Positions 9,070 through 17,945 of a DNA stretch of 64,000 bases are shown here, piece after piece. The DNA comes from Mesobacillus selenatarsenatis SF-1. Lineage in GTDB: Bacteria; Bacillota; Bacilli; Bacillales; Cytobacillaceae. Numbering within the stretch: position 1 is the stretch's first letter; each line of letters begins with the position of its first letter. The notes beneath the pieces are model-generated. The model ran no database searches. It was not told the DNA's origin and was given only the letters and a program-made list of their open reading frames with translations. The stretch is taken from the NCBI RefSeq assembly GCF_000813125.1, contig NZ_BASE01000046.1, positions 27,047-91,046 on the forward strand, read 5' to 3'. Made by a program: the position numbers and the translations under genes.

Positions 9070-9163
9070 GCTCTTTTCTCAAGCTTGGTCGCTATTGACT
9101 ACAAAATAGGATTGAATGATCTATGTTTCTTCGCAAAGTTGACTCTTTTTATGAGAAAAGAGC
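9070..9163. repeat. Inverted repeat element with 12-bp arms
   Basis: GCTCTTTTCTCA (9070-9081) is repeated perfectly inverted as TGAGAAAAGAGC (9152-9163), with 70 bases between. No coding frame or T-tract terminator is evident. Size and shape fit a small palindromic mobile-type element or an RNA. Confidence 0.55.
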
Positions 9164-9256
9164 AAGCAAACTTAATACCGACCTACAAAACGGCTTTAGG
9201 ATTTTAACAACAATCTTTACGAAAACAGCCTAAAATAAAAACATGAGGGATTACTA

Positions 9257-9841
9257 TTGAATAATCTAGAACAGCTGCTGGCTGAGCTTAAACTTGAAAA
9301 TAATATCGCACTGGAAGACATCCCTGAAATCGACTTGTACATGGACCAGGTGATCCAGCTATTCGAAAAGAATTTTGGAAGCTCGACACGGAATGAGGAT
9401 GAAAAAGTCCTGACGAAAACAATGATCAACAATTACGCAAAGGGGAAGTTGTTCTTCCCTATAAAAAATAAAAAGTATTCGAAGGAGCACCTGATCCTGA
9501 TCAGTTTGATCTATCAGCTGAAAGGCGGCTTGTCGATCCAGGATATCAAGCAGACACTTGAAGGGATCGACAAGAAGACTGAGACAGGTGATCTTCCGCT
9601 TGGCCACTTTTATCAAAGTTATTTGAAGCTTTATGAGAAAAATGTTGAAATCTTCAGCGAGGATGTCCTAAAAACGGAACAAGATGTTAAACAGGAAGTG
9701 AAGAGGCTGGAAGCAGATGAACCTGAGGAACTCGAAACGGTATTATTGATTGCTTCACTTATTAATATAAGTAATTTTTATAGAAGGACAGCAGAAAAAC
9801 TGGTTGACAGGCTTGCAGCTGAAAATAAGAAAAAGGACTGA
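9257..9841 (+). CDS. DUF1836 domain protein
   Basis: 194 residues, TTG start at 9257. The middle section (KVLTKTMINNYAKGKLFFPIKNKKYSKEHL, about residues 55-85) is the diagnostic part of DUF1836. The YAKGKL-to-KYS segment looks like a MerR-type winged helix and suggests DNA binding. No enzymatic motif seen. The next gene, also DNA-binding in character, starts just after its stop; the two may be cotranscribed. Function unknown. Confidence 0.85.
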   Translation: MNNLEQLLAELKLENNIALEDIPEIDLYMDQVIQLFEKNFGSSTRNEDEKVLTKTMINNYAKGKLFFPIKNKKYSKEHLILISLIYQLKGGLSIQDIKQTLEGIDKKTETGDLPLGHFYQSYLKLYEKNVEIFSEDVLKTEQDVKQEVKRLEADEPEELETVLLIASLINISNFYRRTAEKLVDRLAAENKKKD

Positions 9842-9848
9842 ATTCAAG

Positions 9849-10079
9849 GTGTATTTGACAGTAAAAGAAGCAGCAGAATATTTATCGATCCCGGAATCGA
9901 AAGTAGAAAAGATGATTTTTCAACGGAAAATAAGGGCCATTCACGATGGCGACCATTATTTGATATACAAAGATCAATTCAACACGCATATGAAACAGAT
10001 GCAGAAATATAAGATACTTGTTGAGGAAATCATGAATGAACCGGTGCCTGAGGATATTGACATTAAAGATGAGGATTAA
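9849..10079 (+). CDS. Excisionase-family helix-turn-helix protein, 76 residues
   Basis: Start taken as GTG 9849 (reads MYLTVKEAAEYL), with AAAAGGA about 11 bases upstream inside the end of the previous gene; a TTG at 9804 would give 91 residues. Residues 2-50 (LTVKEAAEYLSIPESKVEKMIFQRKIRAI) match the MerR/excisionase-type HTH fold (HTH_17), with an acidic C terminus. No integrase or phage gene is nearby, so this is more likely a small chromosomal DNA-binding protein than a true excisionase. Confidence 0.75.
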   Translation: MYLTVKEAAEYLSIPESKVEKMIFQRKIRAIHDGDHYLIYKDQFNTHMKQMQKYKILVEEIMNEPVPEDIDIKDED

Positions 10080-10112
10080 AAAACGCGAAAGGACTGATCC
10101 TTTCGCGTTTTT
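10079..10112. terminator. Bidirectional terminator
   Basis: Near-perfect stem AAACGCGAAAGGA/TCCTTTCGCGTTT with CTGA loop (centre 10095), A-run on the left and T-run on the right, between converging genes; it overlaps both stop regions. Confidence 0.92.
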
Positions 10113-11772
10113 AGTTCACAGATGTTTCGACTCTTTTCATTTTATCCGCGTGCTTGATCGGCAATTGGACGATTACGTCTGTACCTTTATCAGGCTCGCT
10201 TCTGAACTTGATTGTGCCATTATGGGATTGAACAATTTTAAAGCTGACAGTCATTCCGAGTCCGGTACCTTTTTCTTTGGAAGAATAAAAAGGTTCTCCA
10301 ATTCTTTCGAGGAGCTCTTTTGATATTCCTACACCCTGGTCCTTAACCACAACTGTAACATTGTTATCAAAGCTCTCGAGTGTGATGTTGACGACATCCC
10401 CCGCTGAAGATGCTTCAATTGCATTCTTTAAAATGTTGATGAACAACTGCTTCAGCTGATTCGGTTCGCATTCAATCATGACAGGCTCGCTTTGTACCTG
10501 AAACTCGATTTGGATATTATGCAGGCTCGCTTCTGATTTTAAAAGTGAAATGACATCATGTAAAATAACCTGCAGATCTGCTTCTGAGTATTTAATTTGC
10601 TGCGGCTTGGCCAATAATAGCAATTCGCTGACGATATGGTTGATCCTGTTCAGTTCATCAATCATGATCTGGTAGTATAGCTGATGCTTCTCATCCTCCA
10701 TCTGCAATAGCTGGACAAGTCCCTTTAAAGATGTAAGAGGATTGCGGATTTCATGGGCTACGCTCGCTGATAGCTCACCGACTACAGACAGCTTGTCCGT
10801 TCTTCGCAAACGCTCCTCAGTTTGGCGAAGTTCCGTAACGTCCCTGGAGTTGCAGATTATTCCCGCGATTTTATCATTCACAATAATCGGCAGGGAAGTG
10901 CTCTGAAAAATGAGTGGCTTACCGTTTTTTTGCAGTAATTCCAGTTCAAACATTTGTGGGCAGTGATTTTCCACCACATTGGCAACCTTATCTAAAACAA
11001 TCTGACTGTGGGAATCCGGAATTAAATCTGCAAGGTTTTTTCCGATATACTCGTCCTTGCTATAACCAGTGATTCTTTCAAACTGTGGATTAAGATTTGT
11101 GATCGTCCCATTCAAGTCGAGCATCGAAACAATATCAGGACTATACTCAAATAATGACCGGTATTGCTGCCTGCTCTCTTCAAGGAGAGTTTCAACGTAT
11201 TTTCGTTCAGTAATATCCCGGCCCATTATGACAAGACCTTGCCGGCTTCCATCATCATTGAAAAGCGGAACTTTAATCGTATCAAACGTCTTGGTTGTTC
11301 CGTCCGGCTGGGGAAGCACTTCCTCGACACGGATGATTCCGCCTGCCTTCCATGCTTCTTCATCGGATATCTCGCAATATCTTAATGCATCGCCGAAATA
11401 ATTGCTATATTCCGCAAGCTCCGAGTCTTTCTTTCCTCTATAGTCAACATGTTCAATATCAAACAGTTTTAAACCAAAATCATTGGCTTGAATCCATCGG
11501 CCTTCTCCATCTTTGAAATTGACGAAATCGACCATTGAATTGATCAGTGTGGACAGTCGCTCTTCTTCTTCTTTTGAAGCACTCAATTCTTCCATCTTCG
11601 AGATGAAAAAATAGAAAAACCATCCTGCTAACAAAACATAAAGAACTTCCTTAGTATGTTCGATAATGGCAACAAAGTCTGAAGGAGCGTATAAATTCAG
11701 CAGGTAATTTGTTCCGAAAATCCAGGCAATGCTCAGTATGAAAAAGATCAGGACATATTGCTTTTTTTTCAT
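10111..11772 (-). CDS. Membrane-anchored PAS sensor histidine kinase (sporulation-kinase type)
   Basis: 553 residues from ATG 11772, preferred over an upstream TTG (11808) because TAGGAGT sits 8 bases before it. Two membrane helices (about residues 7-26 and 37-55) leave almost no extracellular loop. Two PAS domains follow (about 75-190 and 205-320), then HisKA with SVAHEIRNPLTSL (phospho-His) and HATPase_c with N box NILKNAIEAS, G1 DQGVGIS and G2 GTGLGM. The layout resembles B. subtilis KinC/KinE-type orphan kinases that feed the sporulation phosphorelay. No response regulator is adjacent, which fits that idea but does not prove it. Confidence 0.88.
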   Translation of the reverse strand: MKKKQYVLIFFILSIAWIFGTNYLLNLYAPSDFVAIIEHTKEVLYVLLAGWFFYFFISKMEELSASKEEEERLSTLINSMVDFVNFKDGEGRWIQANDFGLKLFDIEHVDYRGKKDSELAEYSNYFGDALRYCEISDEEAWKAGGIIRVEEVLPQPDGTTKTFDTIKVPLFNDDGSRQGLVIMGRDITERKYVETLLEESRQQYRSLFEYSPDIVSMLDLNGTITNLNPQFERITGYSKDEYIGKNLADLIPDSHSQIVLDKVANVVENHCPQMFELELLQKNGKPLIFQSTSLPIIVNDKIAGIICNSRDVTELRQTEERLRRTDKLSVVGELSASVAHEIRNPLTSLKGLVQLLQMEDEKHQLYYQIMIDELNRINHIVSELLLLAKPQQIKYSEADLQVILHDVISLLKSEASLHNIQIEFQVQSEPVMIECEPNQLKQLFINILKNAIEASSAGDVVNITLESFDNNVTVVVKDQGVGISKELLERIGEPFYSSKEKGTGLGMTVSFKIVQSHNGTIKFRSEPDKGTDVIVQLPIKHADKMKRVETSVN

Positions 11773-11906
11773 CTCTTGACTCCTAAAGTAAGCATTCAGC
11801 TTACGCAATTTAAATAAGTGTTACTTTTCTATAGTAGCACAATTCATTCAATTAAAATTAAGATTATTTTTAATTTATCTTCTCTATTATTTGGAAAAAT
11901 ATACAA

Positions 11907-11928
11907 AGGACCGAATTAGATCGGTCCT
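11907..11928 (-). terminator. Weak terminator after the coiled-coil gene
   Basis: Eight-base stem AGGACCGA/TCGGTCCT (11907-11914 with 11921-11928) ten bases beyond the stop, followed on the minus strand by an interrupted T-rich stretch. Confidence 0.6.
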
Positions 11929-11937
11929 GTTTTCTCA

Positions 11938-12312
11938 TTAAAAATCTCCATCAGAGGCCTGGAACGGAATATTTAAACGATTTTCAACTGTCCGGAGTCT
12001 CTGGTTCAATCGATTTAACCGGCGCGTGTGTCGTTCGTCGTTTTGATTTAAGCGGGTAACCTCATTATTAAGACGTCCAATTTCCCTGTTAAGCCGTGTA
12101 ATCTCCCTGTTTTGTCGGCCAATCTCTTTATTCTGTCTATCCAGCTCTGTTTTTTGAACCTGGATTTGCCGTTCAAGCTGATTGACCCGCCGTTCAAGAG
12201 CCGGCTGCCTTGCGTGATCATGTGATTCCTGCTGTTGCGTGTAATAGTTGAAATCGTAATGAGTATAAGGGTCAAATTGATGCGGACTGTAAGCATAGTG
12301 ATTCGGATACAT
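11938..12312 (-). CDS. Asn/Arg-rich coiled-coil protein, 124 residues
   Basis: Not recognised as a named family. Residues 1-35 are Tyr/His/Gln-rich without hydrophobic segments, reminiscent of spore-coat proteins. Residues about 40-115 form a long coiled coil built from seven-residue repeats such as RQNREIT, RLNREIG, RLNNEVT, with Leu, Ile or Val at the heptad positions and Arg/Asn elsewhere. Start ATG 12312 has an AAGGAG ribosome binding site. No signal peptide. A structural role, possibly in the spore coat, is inference from composition only. Confidence 0.75.
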   Translation of the reverse strand: MYPNHYAYSPHQFDPYTHYDFNYYTQQQESHDHARQPALERRVNQLERQIQVQKTELDRQNKEIGRQNREITRLNREIGRLNNEVTRLNQNDERHTRRLNRLNQRLRTVENRLNIPFQASDGDF

Positions 12313-12474
12313 ACGGGCACACTCCTTATTTTAAAAAAGTCCGCCAGGGTGGCGGTAAATTCTATATAGGGTATGTAGGTGTACGCGGAGAGTGAAGGGC
12401 AGTTGCCTAAAGAAGGAAAAAACTGGTGAAGCGGCGAAAGGGATAAACAGGTCAAGGTCAGAGGAGATGAAACT

Positions 12475-13284
12475 ATGGATTGTAAAGTAAGAAAGGGCAA
12501 TATTCACTATGAAGTCACCGGGGAAGGTTTTCCCTTGCTCATCCTTCATGCTATGGGTACAGACCACCGTTCGATGAAAGGCTGGCTTGAACCTGTTTTT
12601 AATGAAGTTGAAGGTTTCCAAAGAGTATATATTGATTTACCTGCCCATGGGCTGAGTGATATTGATGATAATGTGAAATCAACGGATGACTTACTAGGAA
12701 ATCTATTGGACTTTATTGATGATAAATTTGGGGAAAAAGAGTTTTCACTTATTGGCGCTTCCTTTGGCGGATATTTAGCACAAGGTATTCTCCATAAGAA
12801 AAGAGGACAGGTAAAAGGGATTTGCCTTTTGGCTCCAGCGCTGCATGTAAAAGAAAGGAATCTGCCAGAACGAATTGTTTTAGAGAAGGATGAAGAGCTG
12901 CTTTCAAATCTTGATCCTGATATCCAAACCGCATTTGAAACTCTATTCATCCACCAAAATGACGCAACATTCGGGGCCTTCATGAAAGAAATCCAGCCCG
13001 GCAGGCTTTTGGCCAACCGTGAGTTTCTTGCTTCAGATTGGAAGGCCAAACGCTATTACCTGACAGATGCACCTTTTCAAGATGTTGAAACCCTCCCACA
13101 ATCAGCGTTGTTTATCCTTGGGAAGCAGGATTATATTTGCGGATATAAAGACCATTTCTTTTTCTTGGATAAGCTCCCGAATTCTACAATGGCTGTATTG
13201 GATCGTGCAGGCCATATGCTCCATGTTGAAAAGCGTGAACTTGTCCAGGCTATATTTGGGGATTGGCTGACAAGCAGTCATTAA
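12475..13284 (+). CDS. Alpha/beta hydrolase
   Basis: 269 residues, single alpha/beta-hydrolase domain. Nucleophile elbow GASFGG (Ser about residue 94), oxyanion segment LHAMGTDH after the second strand, acidic residue in LGKQDYICG (about 223) and catalytic His in DRAGHMLHVEK (about 246) form a complete triad. Cytoplasmic, no signal peptide. The substrate cannot be read from sequence; esterase or C-C hydrolase activities are both possible. Confidence 0.87.
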   Translation: MDCKVRKGNIHYEVTGEGFPLLILHAMGTDHRSMKGWLEPVFNEVEGFQRVYIDLPAHGLSDIDDNVKSTDDLLGNLLDFIDDKFGEKEFSLIGASFGGYLAQGILHKKRGQVKGICLLAPALHVKERNLPERIVLEKDEELLSNLDPDIQTAFETLFIHQNDATFGAFMKEIQPGRLLANREFLASDWKAKRYYLTDAPFQDVETLPQSALFILGKQDYICGYKDHFFFLDKLPNSTMAVLDRAGHMLHVEKRELVQAIFGDWLTSSH

Positions 13285-13288
13285 AAAA

Positions 13289-13311
13289 GAGAGCGCAAAT
13301 ATTGCGCTCTC
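13289..13311. terminator. Bidirectional terminator
   Basis: Perfect 10-base stem GAGAGCGCAA/TTGCGCTCTC (13289-13298 with 13302-13311) between converging genes; an A-run on its left serves as the T-tract for the minus-strand gene. Confidence 0.85.
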
Positions 13312-14254
13312 ATCCCTTTCGGAGTTGTTCCAATATAACCTGAGCCTCATAACCAGAGGTGAAATCAATGATCGTCGCTTCTTCACCTTTGATTGCTTTT
13401 ACAAGATTATCAACCAATGAATCTGACAAGTTTCCATCAGCCTCCAAAGGAAGAATCTCCTCGCCAAGCTTGCCGCCAGCGAGTTGCCCCCAGTTTAGGA
13501 GTGATAATGTCCCTTTATCTCCATAGGCTGTGAACGCAATTTCCTCCTTGCCGGCAATTTGGCTCATGCCATCAATAAATACTGGAGTACCATCAGCAAG
13601 CTTCAAGATTGCAAGGATCGCACTTTCACTGGCGTGCGGGTCTTCAGGGAATTGAATCTGAACATCTTTCACCTCTACTGATCCAAAAATCTTTTGTAGC
13701 TGCTGGATGAAATGGACACCAACCTCAAGGACATAGCCACCCTGTTCCTTGCTCGCAACCCATGCATTCTGCTGCCATGGGCGCGGCCATTCTGGGAAAT
13801 GCATCTTCAATTGAACCCTTCTAAGCTTGCCGACATAGTTCTCCTTGATTAATTTTGCAAAAGTCTTGCTGCCGGCACTATAGTTCAGCGGAAAATTCAT
13901 CGCATGGACGACACCCGCATCCTGTGCCTGTTTTAAAAGACTTTCAGCCTCTTCAACTGAGTTAGCCAACGGTTTTTCACATAAAATATGTATCCCTTTC
14001 GCGAGAACATCTGATGCAACGGCATGGTGGAATTTAGGGGGTACAGCGACATAAACAAGATCCATTTGGGTCTTCTCAAGCATTTCTTGATGGTTCGTAA
14101 ATGCCGGAATCCCGCCAAGTTCGGCTGCCGTTTCCTTCGCTCTAGTTTCCATCGCGTCACAAATAGCCGCAATCTCCATCTCCGGGTGGTCCTGAAAACC
14201 TCTTATCAAACGCTGGCCAATCGCACCCAGGCCAATCACTCCAACTTTTATCAT
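13310..14254 (-). CDS. Gfo/Idh/MocA family NAD(P)-dependent oxidoreductase
   Basis: 314 residues from ATG 14254 (MIKVGVIGLGAIGQ), which has a TTGGAGGTT ribosome binding site; a longer frame from 14290 lacks one. The N-terminal Rossmann motif GLGAIGQR binds the nucleotide, CEKPLANSVEEAE is the family EKP motif, and residues about 125-310 form the substrate-binding alpha/beta domain with GVHFIQQL carrying the usual catalytic-region His. These enzymes oxidise or reduce sugars, inositols or related polyols. No pathway neighbours indicate the substrate. Confidence 0.88.
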   Translation of the reverse strand: MIKVGVIGLGAIGQRLIRGFQDHPEMEIAAICDAMETRAKETAAELGGIPAFTNHQEMLEKTQMDLVYVAVPPKFHHAVASDVLAKGIHILCEKPLANSVEEAESLLKQAQDAGVVHAMNFPLNYSAGSKTFAKLIKENYVGKLRRVQLKMHFPEWPRPWQQNAWVASKEQGGYVLEVGVHFIQQLQKIFGSVEVKDVQIQFPEDPHASESAILAILKLADGTPVFIDGMSQIAGKEEIAFTAYGDKGTLSLLNWGQLAGGKLGEEILPLEADGNLSDSLVDNLVKAIKGEEATIIDFTSGYEAQVILEQLRKG

Positions 14255-14459
14255 AGGGAACCTCCAAGTTTCATAGTTCTTTCTTTTCATTATACAAATT
14301 ATTGTGAGAATTAGTTTGAATAAAAATTATGGCGTTTTAAAATAAGGTCTTTAGGACTATGGATGTTTAAATTTTTAGATATTTTGGAATATTGTAATAA
14401 TTATTTTAGGTAATTAAAATTATAGTGTAATAGACTAAATGACAGGAAGGGGTAAGGAA

Positions 14460-16856
14460 TTGAAAAAGAAATTAGGCCTTAAGGTCCTATCGAGCATTAC
14501 GATGACAGCAATGCTTGCAAGCACTCTATCATTTGCATCATCAGGACCAGCACCAGTTAATGCAGTTGAAAAAGCAAGTATTCAGTCCCAGGGTGGAGCA
14601 CCAATAGATTTAGGCATCGCAAACGATGAGAGATTAATAGAAATGCTTAAGAAGAACGGCACTATTGCAAAGAACGCAACACCGGCAGAAGCGGAGAAAG
14701 CATTGCAAAAGTATTTGCAGAGTAAGGCAGCTGGGGCTTCAAAAGAGCCTGGAGAGTTACATAAACATGAAAAGGAATTAGGCAGCACGTTAAACGAAAA
14801 GCTCGCTTCGACCGGACTTGTTAATGGAAAAGGAAATAAAAGCGGGCAGACGAAGGGTACTACTGTTAATCCAGTACAGGAAGAAACCTGGAATGGGGGT
14901 CAGCGTAAGGATAATGTTCTTGTCTTGTTGATTGAATATCCAGATTTCCCCGCAACGAACATTCAGCCTGGAGAAACAGATATGTATTATGAAGAATACG
15001 TAAAAGAGCATTATACAGATATGATCTTCGGCGAAAACGGATATAAGGGTCCAAATGGGGAGACTTTACTCTCCGTTAAGCAGTTCTATGAACAGCAATC
15101 CGGCGGAAGCTATACGATAGAAGGTCAGGTAGCCGGATGGTACAAGGCTTCTCAGCCAGCAGCCTACTACGGTGGAAATAATGCAAGTGACAATGACAGT
15201 AATGCAAGAGCTCTTGTAAAAGAGGCACTCTATGCTGCAGCTACAGACAGATCAGTTGATTTGAACAATTATGATCAGGAAGATCGTTACGACCTTGATG
15301 GGGACGGAAACTACCGCGAGCCAGATGGTCTGATTGATCACCTGATGGTTGTTCACTCTTCAGTTGGTGAAGAAGCGGGTGGAGGTCAATTAGGTGCAGA
15401 TGCAATCTGGTCACACCGGTGGAATCTTGGTGGTGTAACGACTTTGCCACGTACAAAAACGAAGGTTCCATACTGGGGTGGAAAGCTAGCTGCTTATGAT
15501 TATACAATCGAACCGGCTGATGGAGCAGCAGGAGTATTTGCACATGAATACGGCCACGACCTTGGACTTCCTGATGAATATGACACTATCTACAGCGGTG
15601 CTGGAGAAGCGGTATCTTACTGGTCCATTATGTCAAGCGGCAGCTGGGCAGGTAAAGTTGCGGGCACAGAGCCAACTGGCTTTAGTCCATATGCACGAGA
15701 ATTTCTGCACGCATCCATGCCGGGCAGTAACTGGTTGACTGGGTCCACAATCCATTCTGATGATGTTACGAACTCAGGTAAGGAAGTATTGATTGACCAA
15801 GCTAACTCTAAAGGAACGAATAATGATGCTGTTAAAGTTGATTTGCCTGATAAGGTCAATCTGATTAACACACCTGCAGCAGGTTCATGGGAATTCTACG
15901 GCGGCAAAGGTGATGAAATTGATCACCAGATGGTAACTGAAATTGATTTGAGCAATGCTTCTGAAGCAACTTTGGAATATGATGCATGGTATGATATCGA
16001 ATCAAATTGGGATTATGCAATGGTGCAAGTCTCAACTGACGGTGGCTTAACTTGGAAGTCACTGTCAACATCAAATACAAATTCTGACTTAGTATCAGAT
16101 GGGTACCCAGCCATCAAGGAGAATCTGCCAGGTTACACAGGGGCAAGTGATGGTTGGATTCATGAATCAATTGATTTAAGTGAGTATGCAGGACAAAGCA
16201 TTCAGCTTCAATTCCGTTATATGACAGACTGGGGTACTGCCCTAAATGGTTTCTTTGTTGACAATGTAAAGGTGACTGCCGATGGTGCCGAGTTATTGAA
16301 CGACGGTGCCGAAGGAGAATCAGTCTTTGATTTACAGCATGGCTTTGAAAAGCATGAGGGGAAAACGTCAACTAAGCACTACTACTTGTTAGAGTGGAGA
16401 TCTCATAACGGTGTCGATGAAGGTTTGAAGAACATCCGCCGCGGTGCAAGCTTGATGAGTTATGATTCAGGACTGGTTGTATGGTACGTTGACAATGGTT
16501 ATGACAATAACTGGACAGGAGTACATCCAGGAGATGGATACCTTGGAGTGGTAGACGCTGACCAAACAATCAATAGGTGGAGTAATGGCGAGGTTGGATC
16601 AACTCGTTACCAGATTCATGACGCAGCATTCAACCAAGGAAAGACTGAAGAGATGTATCTTGATTATTCAAGTATACTGGGAATTACGATGAAAGATAAC
16701 GCCACTCAAAGAACCCCAGTCTTTGACGATAGCGCAAGTTATATTTCTCCTGTATTGCCAGACGCGGGACGAAATGTACCGACATACGGGCTTAAGTTCC
16801 GTGTACTTGGCCAAAGCACTGACGGTACAGTTGGTAAAGTATTGATTTCTAAATAA
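14460..16856 (+). CDS. Secreted immune inhibitor A-type M6 metalloprotease
   Basis: 798 residues from a TTG at 14460, which follows GGGGTAAGGA; ATG 14439 would add seven polar residues before the signal. Signal peptide: KKK then a hydrophobic stretch ending near residue 30. The M6 zinc site HEYGHDLGLPDEYD has His362, Glu363, His366 and Asp372, as in InhA. A propeptide precedes it, and the C-terminal half is beta-rich with the DGAEG and WYDIESNWDYA segments of the InhA carbohydrate-binding-like domains. InhA proteases degrade host and self proteins in the B. cereus group, but homologues occur widely in soil bacilli. It stands alone between terminators. Confidence 0.92.
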   Translation: MKKKLGLKVLSSITMTAMLASTLSFASSGPAPVNAVEKASIQSQGGAPIDLGIANDERLIEMLKKNGTIAKNATPAEAEKALQKYLQSKAAGASKEPGELHKHEKELGSTLNEKLASTGLVNGKGNKSGQTKGTTVNPVQEETWNGGQRKDNVLVLLIEYPDFPATNIQPGETDMYYEEYVKEHYTDMIFGENGYKGPNGETLLSVKQFYEQQSGGSYTIEGQVAGWYKASQPAAYYGGNNASDNDSNARALVKEALYAAATDRSVDLNNYDQEDRYDLDGDGNYREPDGLIDHLMVVHSSVGEEAGGGQLGADAIWSHRWNLGGVTTLPRTKTKVPYWGGKLAAYDYTIEPADGAAGVFAHEYGHDLGLPDEYDTIYSGAGEAVSYWSIMSSGSWAGKVAGTEPTGFSPYAREFLHASMPGSNWLTGSTIHSDDVTNSGKEVLIDQANSKGTNNDAVKVDLPDKVNLINTPAAGSWEFYGGKGDEIDHQMVTEIDLSNASEATLEYDAWYDIESNWDYAMVQVSTDGGLTWKSLSTSNTNSDLVSDGYPAIKENLPGYTGASDGWIHESIDLSEYAGQSIQLQFRYMTDWGTALNGFFVDNVKVTADGAELLNDGAEGESVFDLQHGFEKHEGKTSTKHYYLLEWRSHNGVDEGLKNIRRGASLMSYDSGLVVWYVDNGYDNNWTGVHPGDGYLGVVDADQTINRWSNGEVGSTRYQIHDAAFNQGKTEEMYLDYSSILGITMKDNATQRTPVFDDSASYISPVLPDAGRNVPTYGLKFRVLGQSTDGTVGKVLISK

Positions 16857-16864
16857 AAATGTAG

Positions 16865-16900
16865 AAACGCTGCCGGTTTTTTCGGCAGCGTTTTGCTTTT
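16865..16900 (+). terminator. Terminator of the M6 protease gene
   Basis: Eleven-base stem AAACGCTGCCG/CGGCAGCGTTT (16865-16875 with 16883-16893), followed by a T-rich tail. It can also serve the converging gene. Confidence 0.9.
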
Positions 16901-16902
16901 TT

Positions 16903-17253
16903 CTAATCAACATCCGGCTGGAACCCGATTAACTTCGCTTTTTTATCAGCTTTTGGATCTGAATCCGGGAAGGTGATCACAGAGGCGATATAATCCCAGC
17001 GCAGGAACATGTGAGTGATGCAGGTTTCCTCTACCTGGTCTTCGGCGGGTATGGCGGTTCCATCTTCCTTCTGGACTGGAGTCCGCTTATAGCAAGGATT
17101 TTCAACCCATATTCCCATATTCTCCGCATGTACTATTTTTACCAGATACCATTCATCTGGCTGGTAGATTCCCGTAATATCCCCAATCATGCTTTCGGGA
17201 AAATTCTTCAGTTTAATTTGCACCTTTTGGTTAACATAAGCGTCTAAAAACAT
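16903..17253 (-). CDS. Hypothetical protein, 116 residues
   Basis: ATG 17253 chosen over a TTG at 17259 because GGAAAGGAG lies at the right distance. The protein is soluble and mixed alpha/beta, with a beta-rich start reminiscent of small Sm-like or SH3-like folds (VNQKVQIKLKNFPESMIGDITGIY). It has three cysteines (CYKRTP, CITHMF). I do not recognise a family. It lies alone between the M6 protease and an acetyltransferase. Confidence 0.65.
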   Translation of the reverse strand: MFLDAYVNQKVQIKLKNFPESMIGDITGIYQPDEWYLVKIVHAENMGIWVENPCYKRTPVQKEDGTAIPAEDQVEETCITHMFLRWDYIASVITFPDSDPKADKKAKLIGFQPDVD

Positions 17254-17323
17254 GGACAATCTCCTTTCCTGAAAAGACTCATCTTATACCTACTTCCTTT
17301 TTCAGCAAAAAATAAACATGAAA

Positions 17324-17345
17324 AAAAGGCCAATTAAGGCCTTTT
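17324..17345 (-). terminator. Terminator of the GNAT gene
   Basis: Eight-base stem AAAAGGCC/GGCCTTTT (17324-17331 with 17338-17345), overlapping the stop codon of the minus-strand acetyltransferase and followed by T residues. Confidence 0.75.
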
Positions 17346-17850
17346 ATAAGAATAGCACCATCAAATCTTCGTCATGATAGGTTCCGTCGATCACCATCGC
17401 TTTTTTATCTACTCCATAAGTTTCGAAGCCAAGAGAAGAGTAAAGCTTTTTGGCTGGCTCATTGCTGGCATTCACCGTCAGGTAAATCTGCTCAATACTA
17501 GTTAATTCAGAAGCCTGTTGAATGGCCATCTTCATTAAAAGCCTTCCAGTGCCGTGACCACGCTGTGAAGGAGTCACGTACATGGCAAAAATATTAGCAC
17601 GGTGCCTTATTTTAACTTTCCCTTCAGGAACAAGGGTAACAACACCAACAAGTTGCCCCTCGTTGAATGCTCCGAAAGTGTATGTGAATTTACTATCTAG
17701 CCTTTGACCGTAATCCGATGCTTCATAATACATCTCATCCTCATAACTTGAGCTGAATGCCTCAGGGTTCTTAAGTAAAGCTTCATGACGCAGGACCCGA
17801 TATCCCTCAGCATCCCCGCCATTTAATCGTCGAATTTCCATTATGCTCAC
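17344..17850 (-). CDS. GNAT family N-acetyltransferase
   Basis: 168 residues. Contains the acetyl-CoA pyrophosphate-binding loop VTPSQRGHGTGRLLM (consensus Q/RxxGxG/A) near residue 95 and the following IYLTVNASNEPAKKLYSSLGFE segment typical of GNAT motif B. It transfers acetyl from acetyl-CoA to an amine. The N-terminal IRRLNGGDAEGYRVLRHEAL resembles the RimI-like group acting on proteins or small molecules. The substrate is unknown. Confidence 0.85.
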   Translation of the reverse strand: MSIMEIRRLNGGDAEGYRVLRHEALLKNPEAFSSSYEDEMYYEASDYGQRLDSKFTYTFGAFNEGQLVGVVTLVPEGKVKIRHRANIFAMYVTPSQRGHGTGRLLMKMAIQQASELTSIEQIYLTVNASNEPAKKLYSSLGFETYGVDKKAMVIDGTYHDEDLMVLFL

Positions 17851-17945
17851 CTCTGTAAAAATAGTTGCTATATAAAGTTCTAGATTAAAAGCAGATTATC
17901 CTTTTAAAAAGAGAATTTGTGATTTAGGCAGAGAAAGGAATAGTT

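Noticed and set aside
9849..10079. Excisionase-like gene considered as evidence of a prophage or integrative element
   Set aside because: No integrase, attachment-site repeat or phage structural gene is nearby; flanking genes are ordinary chromosomal genes.
12048..12500. 150-codon minus-strand frame overlapping the coiled-coil gene
   Set aside because: Out-of-frame shadow covering a repetitive coding region and the gap; no suitable start site.
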